Counted from the stretch's first letter, positions 1 through 12,243 are shown. The stretch is 64,000 bases of DNA from Cepaea nemoralis (GCA_014155875.1 JACEFZ010028315.1:123501-187500), one strand, 5' to 3'. A program made the numbers and translations. The notes: generated by a model from the letters alone, not told the origin.

Positions 1-106
1 TTGTCAGACTGACATCGACTAGCAACTTTTGATTGTGAACTCTCACGACTTGTCAGACTGATACCAACAAGCAACGTTCCTTGTGAACTCTCTTGCCTTG
101 TCAGAC
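1..106. repeat. End of a 48-bp minisatellite array
   Basis: About two copies of the same 48-bp unit that fills 2747-6062, cut by the window edge. It stands before duplication copy A exactly as the large array stands before copy B, so the array-plus-block arrangement probably continues leftwards. Confidence 0.9.
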
Positions 107-830
107 TGCCAAGCTGAATACGCAAACATCGATGACAAGAATAAATTATGTCAGTGATAATTTTTTTAGCGGTAACTGATAATCCAAAAGGGAGTGCTCT
201 TGTTTATTCTACCAAATCTTCCGCATTTGAATAAATCGCAATACTCGAGAATCCTACAATATTCTTCTTACCATAAAGAAATCGCCATCACTGCTTGAAT
301 AAATGCCCAAATTTTTGTTAATGTTCCCCAAAGAAACACAACATCGCCTTTTAATTGAAGCAAAGCAAAAATACTGTCACTTATAAAATATTAGACAGAT
401 CACAAAAAAAAATGTTGTCTTTTTAAAAATTTAAACCCAAGAAATAAAAAAAAATTTTCAAGTTTGTAAAACTTAAGCAGAAAAAAAAAAAAGATTTGTT
501 TTAAAAAACAAGTTAAGCAGAATAAATGAAAAATGTTATCTTTAAAAATGTCCGCAGAACAAAACCAAAAAATGTCATCTTTATTCAGATTAAGCAGAAA
601 AAAACAAGCATGTTATCTTTTAAAAATGTAAGCAGACTTTACTTACAACAAGGCGTCCAGTGCTGACCCAAGTGTATTATACTACTAGACCATGATCATT
701 CCTTCCTGGTTTAAACTGAGGCAGTGTTGATTTTTGCCTGGTCAAAAAAGAGATCGAGTCAAAGTTGTCCATGATTGGTTCTTCAGACCTCTTCATCCTC
801 TGCCAATTAAGTAATGGTAAGATGCCAATA

Positions 831-903
831 GGAGCCGCTTTACAGCAGTGGCTAGACACTTGCCTGTCCGGTCTGCGGTGATGGGTTCGAATTCTCATCT
901 ATG
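831..903 (+). repeat. tRNA-derived SINE head (copy A)
   Basis: The stretch has an A-box-like AGCAGTGGCTAGACAC and, at 884-894, a B-box-like GGTTCGAATTC at tRNA spacing. It aligns with two similar heads on the minus strand at 39365-39440 and 50185-50270. The acceptor ends do not pair, so this is a SINE promoter or tRNA relic, not a tRNA gene. The SINE body probably continues to about 1140. Confidence 0.65.
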
Positions 904-1189
904 CAGAATTTTAAAAATTTGACCCAGACTCCCAACCGACCAGCCAGAAATGGTACCAGTGAATGTCTTGGGAAAAAAAGGTGGACAGAGTGATATTTCA
1001 CCACATAACCTGTGCCGACTAGTCTAAAAAAGTATGCGTCTAGCGGGATATGCCAGTATGCTGAAGGCATGGACACGGGTCCTTCACTTTTTCCTAGCTG
1101 AGTGAAGAAGATTCTGGTGCTTTTGCCTCGACCATAAGTTTTCTGACTATGGAGGTCATGGCAGTAAATAAACAATAAATGGCTCGAGA

Positions 1190-1705
1190 CACAGACCTTT
1201 TACTCTGGCATGCTTCCTTAGTGACTCAATGAGTATGCCCAGGAAGATATAGACGGCGGGGGGGCCGAAGACAGTGGTTTTTGTCTCTGCAGCGTTCACA
1301 GCTGGCAACGATTAGTTTCATTGTCGTGCCAGGGCATGCGGGTGTACAAGGAAATGAAACGGTTTTGACAGGCTTGCAGGGAAGGCTACTTGGAGGGTGA
1401 AAGAGCCATGGACCAGGCTGATATATTGAAAGCTATACGCGAAGTAAGTCATTTGCGAGAACCAAGTGATGACTGTGAATCTACAACATGGTCAGACTGC
1501 GAGAACAGCAAATTAAACGAGTTTGGCCAAAAAAGAACACTAAGGAGGGAACCAAAGAAGATTAATAAACTTAAAATAAACTTACATAAAACTGGTGTCG
1601 TGAGCCGCTTCACGCTGCAGGGTTTACTGAGGAGGTAGATCTGAGCACTTATGGACTGAATTGTTCGATGTGCGATGAGGATGATCTGTCGACTAACTAA
1701 CTGAC
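1190..1705 (+). pseudogene. LINE C-terminus with RNase H remnant (copy A)
   Basis: Translated across several frameshifts, this stretch shows the end of a retrotransposon RNase H domain: a DSMSM-like motif, then VPGHAGVQGNE, then a basic tail and a terminal C-x2-C followed by a stop. The order matches RNase H-bearing LINEs of the kind common in invertebrates. The YTDGS start of the domain is missing here, and a (G)7 run near 1258 lies where frames change. The second copy at 7155-7670 shows the same frame with fewer breaks. It is a dead fragment. Confidence 0.7.
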
Positions 1706-2644
1706 TAATTTAACTGAGTAAGTGCCCCTGGGATGATTAATAGTCTTAAGCGACTTTCAATATCTGCCGTGGGCTTATATATCGCCGAAATGAAATTTGC
1801 GTTTATAATACAACATGTCTGCTACCATTTATACGTTTTAAATCAGAACTGACACACCCGTACTTCTCAATTTCAATCGTTTTATTTTTTGTTTGGTCCA
1901 AATCTACGTTTTGTTTGGCACAGAATATGTTTTAAAACAAACATGAGAGACCAATAACAGGAAGCGAGAAAAACAATGACCAGACCTAAGAACAACACAG
2001 CCAAAGTCAGGCCAGGGGTTAATTTTGAACATCACCTCGGGGCAGTATATGAGGCACAGCCTCAGTGAGAAAAATGACAGAGTGAGCGAAAGAAAGAGAT
2101 AGTCCAGGGAATTTGAGCGAACATTTAAGAAATAAGACGTCTTTTCATCACACTTTTCCCCCAGGCATAAATGGGGGAATATATCGTCTTTCTGGCTCCT
2201 ATTTCCCCCACCTCCGCATTTTTCATCTTAGTTATCCCTTTGTAAATGAATTCCCCTCCCTTCCCAAATATCATCTATCAGAATTCGGATTTCCCGAATC
2301 GACAAAAATGTTTTTTCTCGCATTTCTCATCTTTTTCGTTATTAAAACTTGTGTTACCAGGCCACCTTTTTTCAGTTTGATTCTTTTTCTTTACCCTCTA
2401 TCACTCTTGGTGTCTCCCTGTCATTTTTTTACTCCTCCCCTTCCCCCTATCTTTCCCAGATTGTCTTTTGTTGACTCGTTCCGTCGTTTCTATCATTTTC
2501 TGCACAACAGTGGATGTTACAGGCAGAATATATATATCAACCAGGTGTGTGAAATACAGAGCATCAAACGTGAAGAAGTGTGGGTAAAAGTCCCGGGAAG
2601 ACATGTCGGACTGGCACAAAGTAACATTAAAACTGGGTCGTGAG

Positions 2645-2730
2645 AATGGGCTGCAGACCGCAGAGGGTTTGAGGTGCAACAATGATTCAGGGCAACACAC
2701 ATCAAGATAACATAGTGATCTACACCGATG
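2645..2730 (+). pseudogene. Truncated start of RNase H domain (copy A)
   Basis: The first residues of the RNase H domain (NIVIYTD) are readable and then cut at the boundary with the 48-bp array. In copy B the same frame runs on for another 190 codons. This marks the duplication breakpoint. Confidence 0.7.
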
Positions 2731-2746
2731 TTTTGAATTTTCCTCC

Positions 2747-5700
2747 ACTTGTCAGACTGACACCGAACTAGCAACGTTCCTTGTAATATTCTCCCCGACT
2801 TGCAGAAAATGACATCGACTGGGCAACGTATTGTGAACTCTCACGACTTGTCAGACTGACATCGACTCGCAACGTTGATTGTGAACTTTCACGACTTGTC
2901 AGACTGACACCGATTAGCAACGTTCCTTGTGAACTCTCACGACTTGTCAGACTGACACCAACAAGCAAAGTTGATTGTGAACTTTCACGATTTGTCAGAC
3001 TGACACCGAAGGGCAAATTTCTTGTGAACTCTAAAGACTGTCAGACTGACATCGACTAGCAACGTTCCTTGTGAACTTCACGACTTGTCACACTGACACC
3101 GACTAGCAACATTCCTTGTGAACTCTCACGACTTGTCAGACGAACCGACTAGCAACGTTCCTTGTGAACTCTCACGACTTGTCACACTGACACCGACTAG
3201 CAACGTTCCTTGTGACTTTCACGATTTTGTCAGACTGACATCGACTCGCAACGTTGATTGTGAACTTTAAACGACTTGTCAGACTGACACCGACTAGCAA
3301 CGTTCCTTGTGAACTCTCACGACTTGTCAGACTGACACCGACTAGCAACGTTCCTTGTGAACTTTCACGACTTGTCAGACTGACACCGACTAGCAACGTT
3401 CCTTGTGAACTCTCACGACTTGTCAGACTGACATCGACTAGCAACGTTGATTGTGAACTCTCACGACTTGTCACACTGACATCGACTAGCAACGTTGATT
3501 GTGAACTGTCACGACTTGTCAGACACACCAACAAGCAACGTTCGTTGTGAACTCTCACTTGTCAGACACACCAACAAGCAACGTTCCTTGTGAACTTTCA
3601 CGACTTGTCAGACACACCAACAAGCAACGTTCCTTGTGAACTCTCATGACTTGTTAGACACATCAACAAGCAACGTTCCTTGTGAACTCTCACGACTTGT
3701 CAGACACACCAACAAGCAACGTTCCTTGTGAACTCTCACGACTTGTCAGACACACCAACAAGCAACGTTCCTTGTGAACTCTCACGACTTGTCAGACACA
3801 CCAACAAGCAACGTTCCTTGTGAACTCTCACGACTTGTCAGACTGACACCGACTAGCAACGTTGATTGTGAACTATCACAACTTGTCAGACTGACACCGA
3901 CTAGCAACGTTCCTTGTGAACTCTCACGACTTGTCAGACTGACACCGACTAGCAACGTTCCTTGTGAATTCTCACAACTTGTCAGACTGACACCGATAGC
4001 AACGTTCTTTTGGTAACTCTCACGACTGTCAGACTGACATCGACTAGCAACGTTGATTGTGAACTCTCACGACTTGTCAACACTGAAAATCGACCCGCAA
4101 CGTTGATTGTGAACTTTCACGACTTGTCAGACTGACACCGATTAGCAACGTTCCTTGTGAACTCTCACGACTTGTCAGGCTGACACCAACAAGCAAAGTT
4201 GATTGTGAACTTTCACGATTTGTCAGACTGACACCGACTAGCAACGTTCCTTGTGAACTCTCACGACTTGTCAGACTGACATCGACTAGCAACGTTCCTT
4301 GTGAACTTTCACGACTTGTCACACTGACACCGACTAGCAAATTTCTTGTGAACTCTCACGACTTTCAGACTGACACCGACTAGCAACGTTCCTTGTGAAC
4401 TCTCACGACTTGTCACACTGACACCGACTAGCAACGTTCCTTGTGAACTTTCACGACTTGTCAGACTGACATCGACTCGCAACGTTGATTGTGAACTTTC
4501 ACGACTTGTCAGACTGACACCGACTAGCAACGTTCCTTGTGAACTGTCACGACTTGTCAGACTGACACCGACTAGCAACGTTCCTTGTGAACTTTCACGA
4601 CTTGTCAGACTGACACCGACTAGCAACGTTCCTTGTGAACTCTCACGACTTGTCAGACTGACATCGACTAGCAACGTTGATTGTGAACTCTCACGACTTG
4701 TCACACTGACATCGACTAGCAACGTTGATTGTGAACTGTCACGACTTGTCAGACTGACATCGACTCGCAACGTTGATTGTGAACTTTCACGACTTGTCAG
4801 ACTGACACCGACTAGCAACGTTCCTTGAGAACTCTCACGACTTGTCAGACTGACACCAACAAGCAAAGTTGATTGTGAACTTTCACGATTTGTCAGACTG
4901 ACACCGACTAGCAACGTTCCTTGTGAACTCTCACGACTTGTCAGACTGACATCGACTAGCAACGTTCCTTGTGAACTTTCACGACTTGTCACACTGACAC
5001 CGACTAGCAACATTCCTTGTGAACTCTCACGACTTGTCAGACTGACACCGACTAGCAACGTTCCTTGTGAACTCTCACGACTTGTCACACTGACACCGAC
5101 TAGCAACGTTCCTTGTGAACTTTCACGACTTGTCAGACTGACATCGACTCGCAACGTTGATTGTGAACTTTCACGACTTGTCAGACTGACACCGACTAGC
5201 AACGTTCCTTGTGAACTCTCACGACTTATCAGACTGACACCGACTAGCAACGTTCCTTGTGAACTTTCACGACTTGTCAGACTGACACCGACTAGCAACG
5301 TTCCTTGTGAACTCTCACGACTTGTCAGACTGACACCGACTAGCAACGTTCCTTGTGAACTCTCACGACTTGTCACACTGACATCGACTAGCAACGTTGA
5401 TTGTGAACTGTCACGACTTGTCAGACTGACATCGACTCGCAACGTTGATTGTGAACTTTCACGACTTGTCAGACTGACACCGACTAGCAACGTTCCTTGA
5501 GAACTCTCACGACTCGTCAGACTGACATCGACTAGCAACGTTGATTGTGAACTGTCACGACTTGTCAGACTGACATCGACTCGCAACGTTGATTGTGAAC
5601 TCTCACGACCTGTCAGACTGACACCGACTAGCAAAGTTCCTTGTGAACTCTCACGATTTGTCAAACGTACACCAAGAAGCAACATTCTTTGCATCGACTA

Positions 5701-6062
5701 GCAACGTTGATTGTGAACTTTCACGACTTGTCAGACTGACACCGACTAGCAACGTTGATTGTGAACTTTCACGACTTGTCAGACTGACATCGACTCGCAA
5801 CTTTGATTGTGAACTCTCACGACCTGTCAGACTGACACCGACTAGCAAAGTTCCTTGTGAACTCTCACGATTTGTCAAACGTACACCAAGAAGCAACATT
5901 CTTTGTGAACTCTCACGACTTGTCAGACTGACATCGACTAGCAACGTTGATTGTGAACTCTCACGACTTGTAAGACTGACATCGACTAGCAATGTTCCTT
6001 GTGAACTCTCACGACTTGTCAGACTGACACCGAAAAGCAACGTTCCTTGTGAACTCTCTTGC
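2747..6062. repeat. 48-bp minisatellite array, about 69 copies
   Basis: The unit reads roughly GACTTGTCAGACTGACACCG + ACTAGCAACGTTCCTTGTGA + ACTCTCAC. Diagnostic variants include TTCC versus TTGA before TTGTG, and CCGACTAGC, TCGACTCGC or CCAACAAGC. A local 46-bp subfamily that has lost TG occupies about 3515-3830. Longer blocks recur every 672 bp (14 units), for example the rare TTCCTTGAGA at 4821 and 5493. Because 48 is divisible by three, long open frames exist on both strands (up to 461 codons on the minus strand, repeating VSLTSRESSQGTLLVG). I read these as by-products of the period, not genes. Confidence 0.97.
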
Positions 6063-6791
6063 CTTCTCAGACTACCACGCTAAATACGCAAACATCGATG
6101 ACAAGAATAAATTATGTCAGTGATCATTCTTTTAGCGGTCACTGATAATCCATAAGGAGTGCTCTCGTTTATTCTACCAAATCCTTCCGCATTTGAATAA
6201 ATCGCAATACTCGAGAATCCTACAATATTCTTCTTACCATAAAGAAATCGCCATCACTGCTTGAATAAATGCCAATTTATGTTAATGTCCAATGAAACAC
6301 AACATCGCCTTTTGAATTGAAGCAAAGCAAAAATACTGTCACTTATAAAATATTAGACAGATCAAAACAAAAATGTTGTCTTTTTAAACATTAAGCCGAA
6401 GAAATAAAAAAAAAATTGTCAAGTTTGTAAAACTTAAGCAGAAAAAAAAAATGATTTGTTTTAAAACACAAGTTAAGCAGAATAAATGAAAAATGTTATC
6501 TTTTAAAAATGTCCGCAGAACAAAACCAAAAGTGTCATCTTTATTCAGATTAAGCAGAACAAAACAAGCATGTTATCTTTTTAAAAATGTAAGCAGACTT
6601 TACTTACAACAAGGCGTCCAGTGCTGACCCAAGTGTATTATACTACTAGACCATGATCATTCCTTCCTTGGTTAATCTGAGGCAGTGTTGATTTTTGCCT
6701 GGTCAAAAGAGAGATCGAGTCAAAGTTGTCCATGATTGGTTCTTCAGACCTCTTCATCCTCTGCCAATTAAGTAATGGTAAGATGCCAATA

Positions 6792-6864
6792 GGAGCCGCT
6801 TTACAGCAGTGGCTAGACACTTGCCTGTCCGGTCTGCGGTGATGGGTTCGAATTCTCATCTATG
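6792..6864 (+). repeat. tRNA-derived SINE head (copy B)
   Basis: Duplicate of 831-903, with the B-box-like GGTTCGAATTC at 6845-6855. Confidence 0.65.
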
Positions 6865-7154
6865 CAGAATTTTAAAATTAGACCCAGACTCCCAGACCGA
6901 TCCAGCCAGAAATGGGTACCAGTGAATGTCTTGGGAAATAAAGGTGGACAGAGTGATATTCACCACATAACCTGTGCCGACTAGTCTAAAAAAGTATGCG
7001 CCTAGCGGTATATGCCCAGTATGCCTGAAGGCATGGACACGGGTCCTTCACTTTACCTAGCTGAGTGAAGGAAGATTCTGGTGCTTTTGCCTCGACCATA
7101 AGTAGTCTGACTATGGAGGTCATGGCAGTAAATAAACAATAACATGGCTCGAGA

Positions 7155-7670
7155 CACAGACCTTCACTCTGGCATGCTTCCTTAGTGACTCAATGAGTAT
7201 GTTCAGGAAGATATAGACGGCGTGGGTCCGAAGACAGTGGTTTTTGTCTCTGCAGCGTTCACAGCTGGCAACGATTAGTTTCATTGTCGTGCCAGGGTAT
7301 GCGGGTGTACAAGGAAATGAGCAGGTCTGACAGGCTTGCAGGTAAGGCTACTGTGGAGGGTGGACGAGCCATGGACCAGGCTGATATACTGAATGCTATA
7401 CGCGAAGTAAGTCATTTGCGAGAACCAAGTGATGACTGTGAATCTACAATCATGGTCAGACTGCGAGAACAGCAAGTTAAACGAGTTTGGCCAAACAAGA
7501 ACACTAAGGAGGTAACCAAAGAAGATTAATAAACTTAAAATAAACTTACATAAACTGGTGTCGTAAGCCGCTACACGCTGCGGGATTTACTGAGGAGGTA
7601 GATCTGAGCACTTATGGACTGAATTGTTCAACGTGCAATGAGGATGATCTGTCGACTAACTAACTGACTA
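7155..7670 (+). pseudogene. LINE C-terminus with RNase H remnant (copy B)
   Basis: Same fragment as 1190-1705 with fewer frame breaks. RNase H features are DSMSM, then VPGHAGVQGNE, then about 80 codons of basic tail (IREVSHLREPSDD, REQQVKRVWPNKN), then a C-x2-C before the stop. Retrotransposon RNases H degrade the RNA strand during reverse transcription. No RT domain remains upstream, so the fragment is 5'-truncated and inactive. Confidence 0.72.
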
Positions 7671-8594
7671 ATTTAACTGAGTAAGTGCCATGGGATGATT
7701 AATAGTCTTAAGCGACTTTCAATATCTGCCGTGGGCTTATATATCACCGAAATGAAATTTGCGTTATAATACAACATGTCTGCCACCATTTATACTGTTT
7801 AAGTCATAACTGACACACCCCGTACTTCTCAATTTCAATCGTTCATTTTTGTTTGGTCCAAATCTACGTTTTGTTTGGCACAGAATATGTTAAGACAAAC
7901 AATGAGAGACCAATAACAGGAAGCGAGAAACACAATGACCAGACCTAAGAACAACACAGCCAAAGTCAGGCCAGGCTTAATTATGAACATCACCTCGGGG
8001 CAGTATATGAGGCACAGCCTCAGTGAGAAAAATGACAGAGTGAGCGAAGAAAGAGATAGTCCAGGGAATTTGAGCGAACATTTCAGAAATAAGACGTCTT
8101 TGCATCACACTTTTCCCCCAGGCATAAATGGGGAGAATATATCGTCTTTCTGGCTCCTATTTCCTCACCTCCGCATTTTTCATCTTAGTTATCTGCCTTG
8201 TAAATGAATTCTCTCCCTTCCCAAATATCATCTATCAGAATTCGGATTTCCCGAATCGACTAAGGATGTTTTTTCTCGCATTTCTCATCTTTTTCGTTAT
8301 TAAAACTTGTGTTACCAGGCCACCTTTTTACAGTTTGATTCTTTTTCCTTTACCCTCTATCACTCTTGATGTCTCCCTGTCATTATTTTACTCCTCCCCT
8401 TCCCCCTATCTTTTCCCATGATTGTCTTTTGTTGACTCGTTCCGTCGTTTCTATCATTTTCTGCACAACAGTGGATGTACAGGCAGAAATATATATCAAC
8501 CAGGTGTGTGAAATACAGAGCATCAATCGTGAAGAAGTGTGGGTAAAAGTCCCGGGAAGACATGTCGGACTGGCACAAAGTAACAGTAACACTG

Positions 8595-9287
8595 GGTCGT
8601 GAGAATGGGCAGCAGACCGCAGAGGGTTTGAGGTGCAACAACTGATTCAGGGCAACACACATCAAGATAACATAGTGATCTACACCGATGGTTCAGTGGT
8701 GAGAAACAGACGTAGTGGTTGGGGTTTCATTGCGAAGGATAATAGACGATGCTTGAAAAAAGAGAGTCGGGAGTCTACGACCTCCAGTATGAGAATTGAG
8801 GTGAACGTAGTAACAGCAGCCTTCCGGTGGTTTGAGGAGACCGCTGCAACACACATTGTATTCATTACGATCTCACGGAGTATGCTTAGTAAGGTGGAGA
8901 AAGGAATGTTTCGTGTAGAATGGCCTGCAGAAGTGCGGGGGGGGGGGGGGGGGGAAGGGGGGAATGAACAGGCTGATAGGCTGGCCGGGAACGTACTTCT
9001 TGATGGTAGATTACCTGTGGACAAGGGAGAGGTGGTCGGGCGCCTGTGGGACCAGGCGGAGAAAGCGGTGGAACAGACTGAGAACCCGTATGTGGAGAGA
9101 ATGATAAGGCGGGGTTTCGGCAGGGGCTCTGGACGGAAAAAAACCCTGAGATCTGAGAGGAAAAACCAGGAAAACTTTCAATCAGATGGCAGTCTGAACC
9201 AAGAGCAGTTTGACTCTTCACTGCGTGTTGAACGAGGGGAAGAAGCGACTGTGGGAATGTCCTGAGTGTAGTGATGTCGGTTCTTAG
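8595..9287 (+). pseudogene. LINE RNase H domain and C-terminus
   Basis: The frame from about 8633 opens with NIVIYTDGSVV (first catalytic Asp in YTDG), followed by SGWGF, TSSMRIEV (the conserved Glu) and RSMLSKVEKG where a D-S motif is expected. It then meets a poly-G run and resumes with GNEQADRLAG. Downstream is an RRGFGRGSGRKKTLR-type basic motif. After a frameshift near 9240 the protein ends in LWECPECSDVGS with a stop at 9285-9287. This order fits the C-terminal third of an RNase H-bearing LINE. The poly-G run replaces the CPGHAGV part, the second catalytic Asp region is altered, and no RT precedes it. Similar C-termini lie at 57325-57430 and 61715-61862. Confidence 0.8.
8937..8963. repeat. 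Poly-G tract inside the RNase H frame
   Basis: Seventeen or so G residues, then AA and six G. It occupies the place where related copies have the CPGHAGV codons, so it marks an expansion or deletion, or an assembly artefact. Confidence 0.85.
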
Positions 9288-9574
9288 CTCAACTCAACTC
9301 AACTTCAGGAACAACACCAATCGATCTACACGATATAAATTTGGGAAATAAAGACAATACAATTATTAAACAAAGCAGAAATATAAAACTAATAAAAGAA
9401 ACATGTTGGCAACTATTTGCGGTCTCAGTTGTATCTGGGACGAAGGCATGCCATTCTGGAGGGGATCAGTTCGAGCGTGGAAGGCCGAGGGCAAGAAAGT
9501 TGCCTGATATCATAGAGAGTGTCGGCTATGAATGAATCAAAAGCGTTGGAAGCTGCGGCAGGTGGCATCCTGCT
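9288..9574. other. No gene recognised
   Basis: AT-rich 3' flank of the RNase H LINE. It opens with CTCAACTCAACTCAAC, which also follows a related LINE end near 57415, so this is probably its 3' UTR. Confidence 0.5.
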
Positions 9575-11935
9575 AAGCATAGAGATAGATATGTGTGACT
9601 CCTTCTAAACATAGAGATAGATATGTGTGACTCCTTCTAAACAGAGAGATTGATATGTGTGACTCCTTCTAAACATAGAGATATATATGTGTGACTCCTT
9701 CTAAACAGAGAGATAGATATGTGTGGACTCCTTCTAAACAGAGAGACTAGATATGTGTGACTCCTTCTAAACAGAGAGATAGATATGTGTGACTCCTGCT
9801 AACAAGAGAGATAGATATGTGTGACTCCTTCTAAACAGAGAGATAGATATGTGTGACTCCTTCTAAACAGAGAGATAGATATGTGTGACTCCTTCTAAAC
9901 AGAGAGATAGATATGTGTGACTCCTTCTAAACAGAGAGATAGATATGTGTGACTCCTTCTAACAAGAGAGAGATAGATATGTGTGACTCCTTCTAAACAG
10001 AGAGATAGATATGTGTGACTCCTTCTAAACAGAGAGATATATATGTGTGACTCCTTCTAAACAGAGAGATAGATATGTGTGACTCCTGCTAAACAGAGAG
10101 ATAGATATGTGTGACTCCTTCTAAACAGAGAGATAGATATGTGTGACTCCTTCTAAACAGAGAGATAGATATGGGCGACTCCTGCTAACAAGAGAGATAG
10201 ATATGTGCGACTCCTGCTAACAAGAGAGATAGATATGTGCGACTCCTTCTAAACATAGAGATATATATGTGTGACTCCTTCTAAACAGAGAGAGAGAGTA
10301 TGTGTGACTCCTTCTAAACAGAGAGATAGATATGTGTGACTCCTTCTAAACAGAGAGATAGATATGTGTGACTCCTTCTAAACAGAGAGGTAGATATGTG
10401 TGACTCCTTCTAAACAGAGAGATAGATATGTGTGACTCCTTCTAAACAGAGAGATAGATATGTGTGACTCCTTCTAAACAGAGAGATAGATATGTGCGAC
10501 TCCTTCTAAACAGAGAGATAGATATGTGTGACTCCTGCTAAACAGAGAGATAGATATGTGCGACTCCTTCTAAACAGAGAGATAGATATGTGTGACTCCT
10601 TCTAAACAGAGAGATAGATATGTGCGACTCCTTCTAAACAGAGAGATAGATATGTGTGACTCCTTCTAAACATAGAGATAGATATGTGTGACTCCTGCTA
10701 AACAGAGAGATAGATATGTGTGACTCCTGCTAACAAGAGAGATAGGTGTGTATGACCTCTGCTACCAAGAGAGATAGGTATGTGTAACTCCTGCTAAAAA
10801 GAGAGATAGGAGAGATATAGGTATTTGTGACGCCTGCTAACATGAGAGATTGGAGACAGATAGATATATGTGACGCCTGCTACCAAGAGAGATGGTAGAA
10901 ACGCAAAAAGTGTTGACGAACGGCCTGAGCACATTCGATAAAACCAGGCTGATAGGCAAAGTCAAAATCTGGTGTCTCTAATTAATGCTTATTCCGTTGC
11001 TCTGCTGATATGTGTGACTCCTGCTAACAAGAGAGATAGGAGAGAGATAGGTATGTGTGACGCCTGCTAACATGAGAGATGGGAGACAGATAGGTATGTG
11101 TGACGCCTGCTAACAAGAGAGATGGGAGAGAGATAAGTATGTGTGACGACTGCTAATATGAGAGATGGGAGACGGATAGATATGTGTGACGCCTACTAAA
11201 AAGAGAGATAGGTATTTGTGACTCCTGCTAACAAGAGAGATAGGAATGTGTGACTCCTGCTAACAAGAGAGATAGGTATGTACGACTCTTGCTAACAAGA
11301 GAGATGGGAGACATATTGGTATGTGTGACCTTGCTGAAAAGAGAGATAATTATTTGTGATTCATTCTAAAAAGAGAGATATGTATGTGTGACGCCTGCTA
11401 AACAGAGAGATAGGTATGTGTCACTCCTATTAAAAAGAGAGATAGGTATGTGTGACTCCTATTAAAAAGAGAGATATGTATGTGTGACGCCTGCTAAACA
11501 GAGAGATAAGTATGTGTAACTCATTCTAAAAGGAGAGATAGGTATGTGTGACTCCTATTAAAATGTGAGATAGGTAAGTGTGACGCCTGCTAACAAGATA
11601 GATGGGAGTCAAATAGGTATGTGTGACTCCTGGTAACAGGAGAGATGGGAGACAGATAGGTATGGGTGACTGCTGCTAAAAAGAGAGATAGGTATGTGTG
11701 ACTCATTCTAAAAAGAGAGATAGGTATGTGTGACTCCTATTAAAAAGAGAGATAGGTATGTGTGACTCCTTCTTAAAAGAGAGATAGGTATGTGTGATTC
11801 CTGTGAAAAAGAGAGATAGGTGTGTGTGATTCCTGTGAAAAAGAGAGATAGGTGTGTGTGATTCCTGTGAAAAAGAGAGATAGGTGTGTGTGATTCCTGT
11901 GAAAAAGAGAGATAGGTGTGTGTGACTACAACGAA
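9575..11935. repeat. 32-bp minisatellite array
   Basis: Tandem units of about 32 bp, roughly AGAGAGATAGATATGTGTGA + CTCCTTCTAAAC. Monomers at 9600-10700 are nearly identical. From 10730 onward they diverge, with CTGCTAACA variants and insertions of GGGAGACAGATAG. The last part becomes a GTGTGTGATTCCTGTGAAAA variant. The homogeneous core and diverged edge suggest recent amplification of the left half. Confidence 0.95.
10899..11008 (+). mobile_element. LINE fragment trapped inside the 32-bp array
   Basis: About 110 bases match 15865-15980 of the restriction-endonuclease LINE almost exactly, including AATTAATGCTTATTCCG and GCTCTGCTGATAT. Both edges overlap the array sequence by a few bases (GGTAGA at the left, GATAT at the right). 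This suggests a microhomology-mediated patch rather than normal retrotransposition. Confidence 0.85.
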
Positions 11936-12013
11936 GAAGAGAGATATATGTCTTGTCAGACTGTATATCTTACTACAGCCATTATTTGTCCTTAACAGAA
12001 ATATAGCTTCCCT

Positions 12014-12243
12014 CCGTGGCGAAGGTTGTACGGACCAGGCTCGTTATCTCGCATACCCGCGTTCGAAAAACAGCTGTGCGCTATTTGGCAGCAGACCGCG
12101 TAAATTTTTTACGAAATGGTGTAGGTACTGGTCGTTCAGAAAGCAATGGCAAACTACTGAATGTAAACTTGCCAAGACATCAACAACAGCAAACAATTCT
12201 GGTGTTGACTGCAAACGTCCTGTAAAGGATATGCAACTAACTT
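12014..12243 (+). repeat. SINE, type-A head plus shared core
   Basis: The head has an A-box-like TGGCGAAGG and a B-box-like CGTTCGAAAA at tRNA spacing. The body contains the core seen elsewhere (CAATGGCAAACTACTGAA...ACTTGCCAAG), whose TGGCAA and TTGCCA are inverted repeats. It ends in GGATATGCAACTAAC. Similar type-A copies lie at 41895-42105, 55985-56235 (minus) and 62439-62640 (minus). Transcription by RNA polymerase III is inferred from the boxes. Confidence 0.8.

Larger units (their letters stand above)
107..2728. repeat. Segmental tandem duplication, copy A
   Basis: This block matches 6063-8690 nearly base for base at an offset of about 5,961 bp. Differences are scattered substitutions and many one-base changes in A, T or G runs. 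It begins where the 48-bp array degenerates and stops abruptly inside the YTDG motif of an RNase H reading frame, where the next 48-bp array begins. Positions 107-820 are AT-rich with repeated motifs of the type AAAATGT..AAGCAGA and no recognisable gene. Positions 1720-2600 hold no recognisable gene. Because copy B continues through the RNase H frame while copy A is cut, copy A is probably the derived one. Confidence 0.92.
6063..8690. repeat. Segmental tandem duplication, copy B
   Basis: Partner of 107-2728. It carries the same AT-rich segment, SINE head, LINE end and pyrimidine-rich stretch, and continues into an RNase H frame that copy A lacks. No gene is recognised in 6070-6790 or 7690-8590. 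Confidence 0.92.

Noticed and set aside
4309..5694. 461-codon minus-strand open frame of VSLTSRESSQGTLLVG repeats
   Set aside because: The frame exists because the unit is 48 bp. Plus-strand frames are open as well, and no promoter, start context or codon constraint is visible.
2747..6062. CRISPR-like array
   Set aside because: Units are contiguous and homologous throughout, with no unique spacers, and the genome is animal-like.
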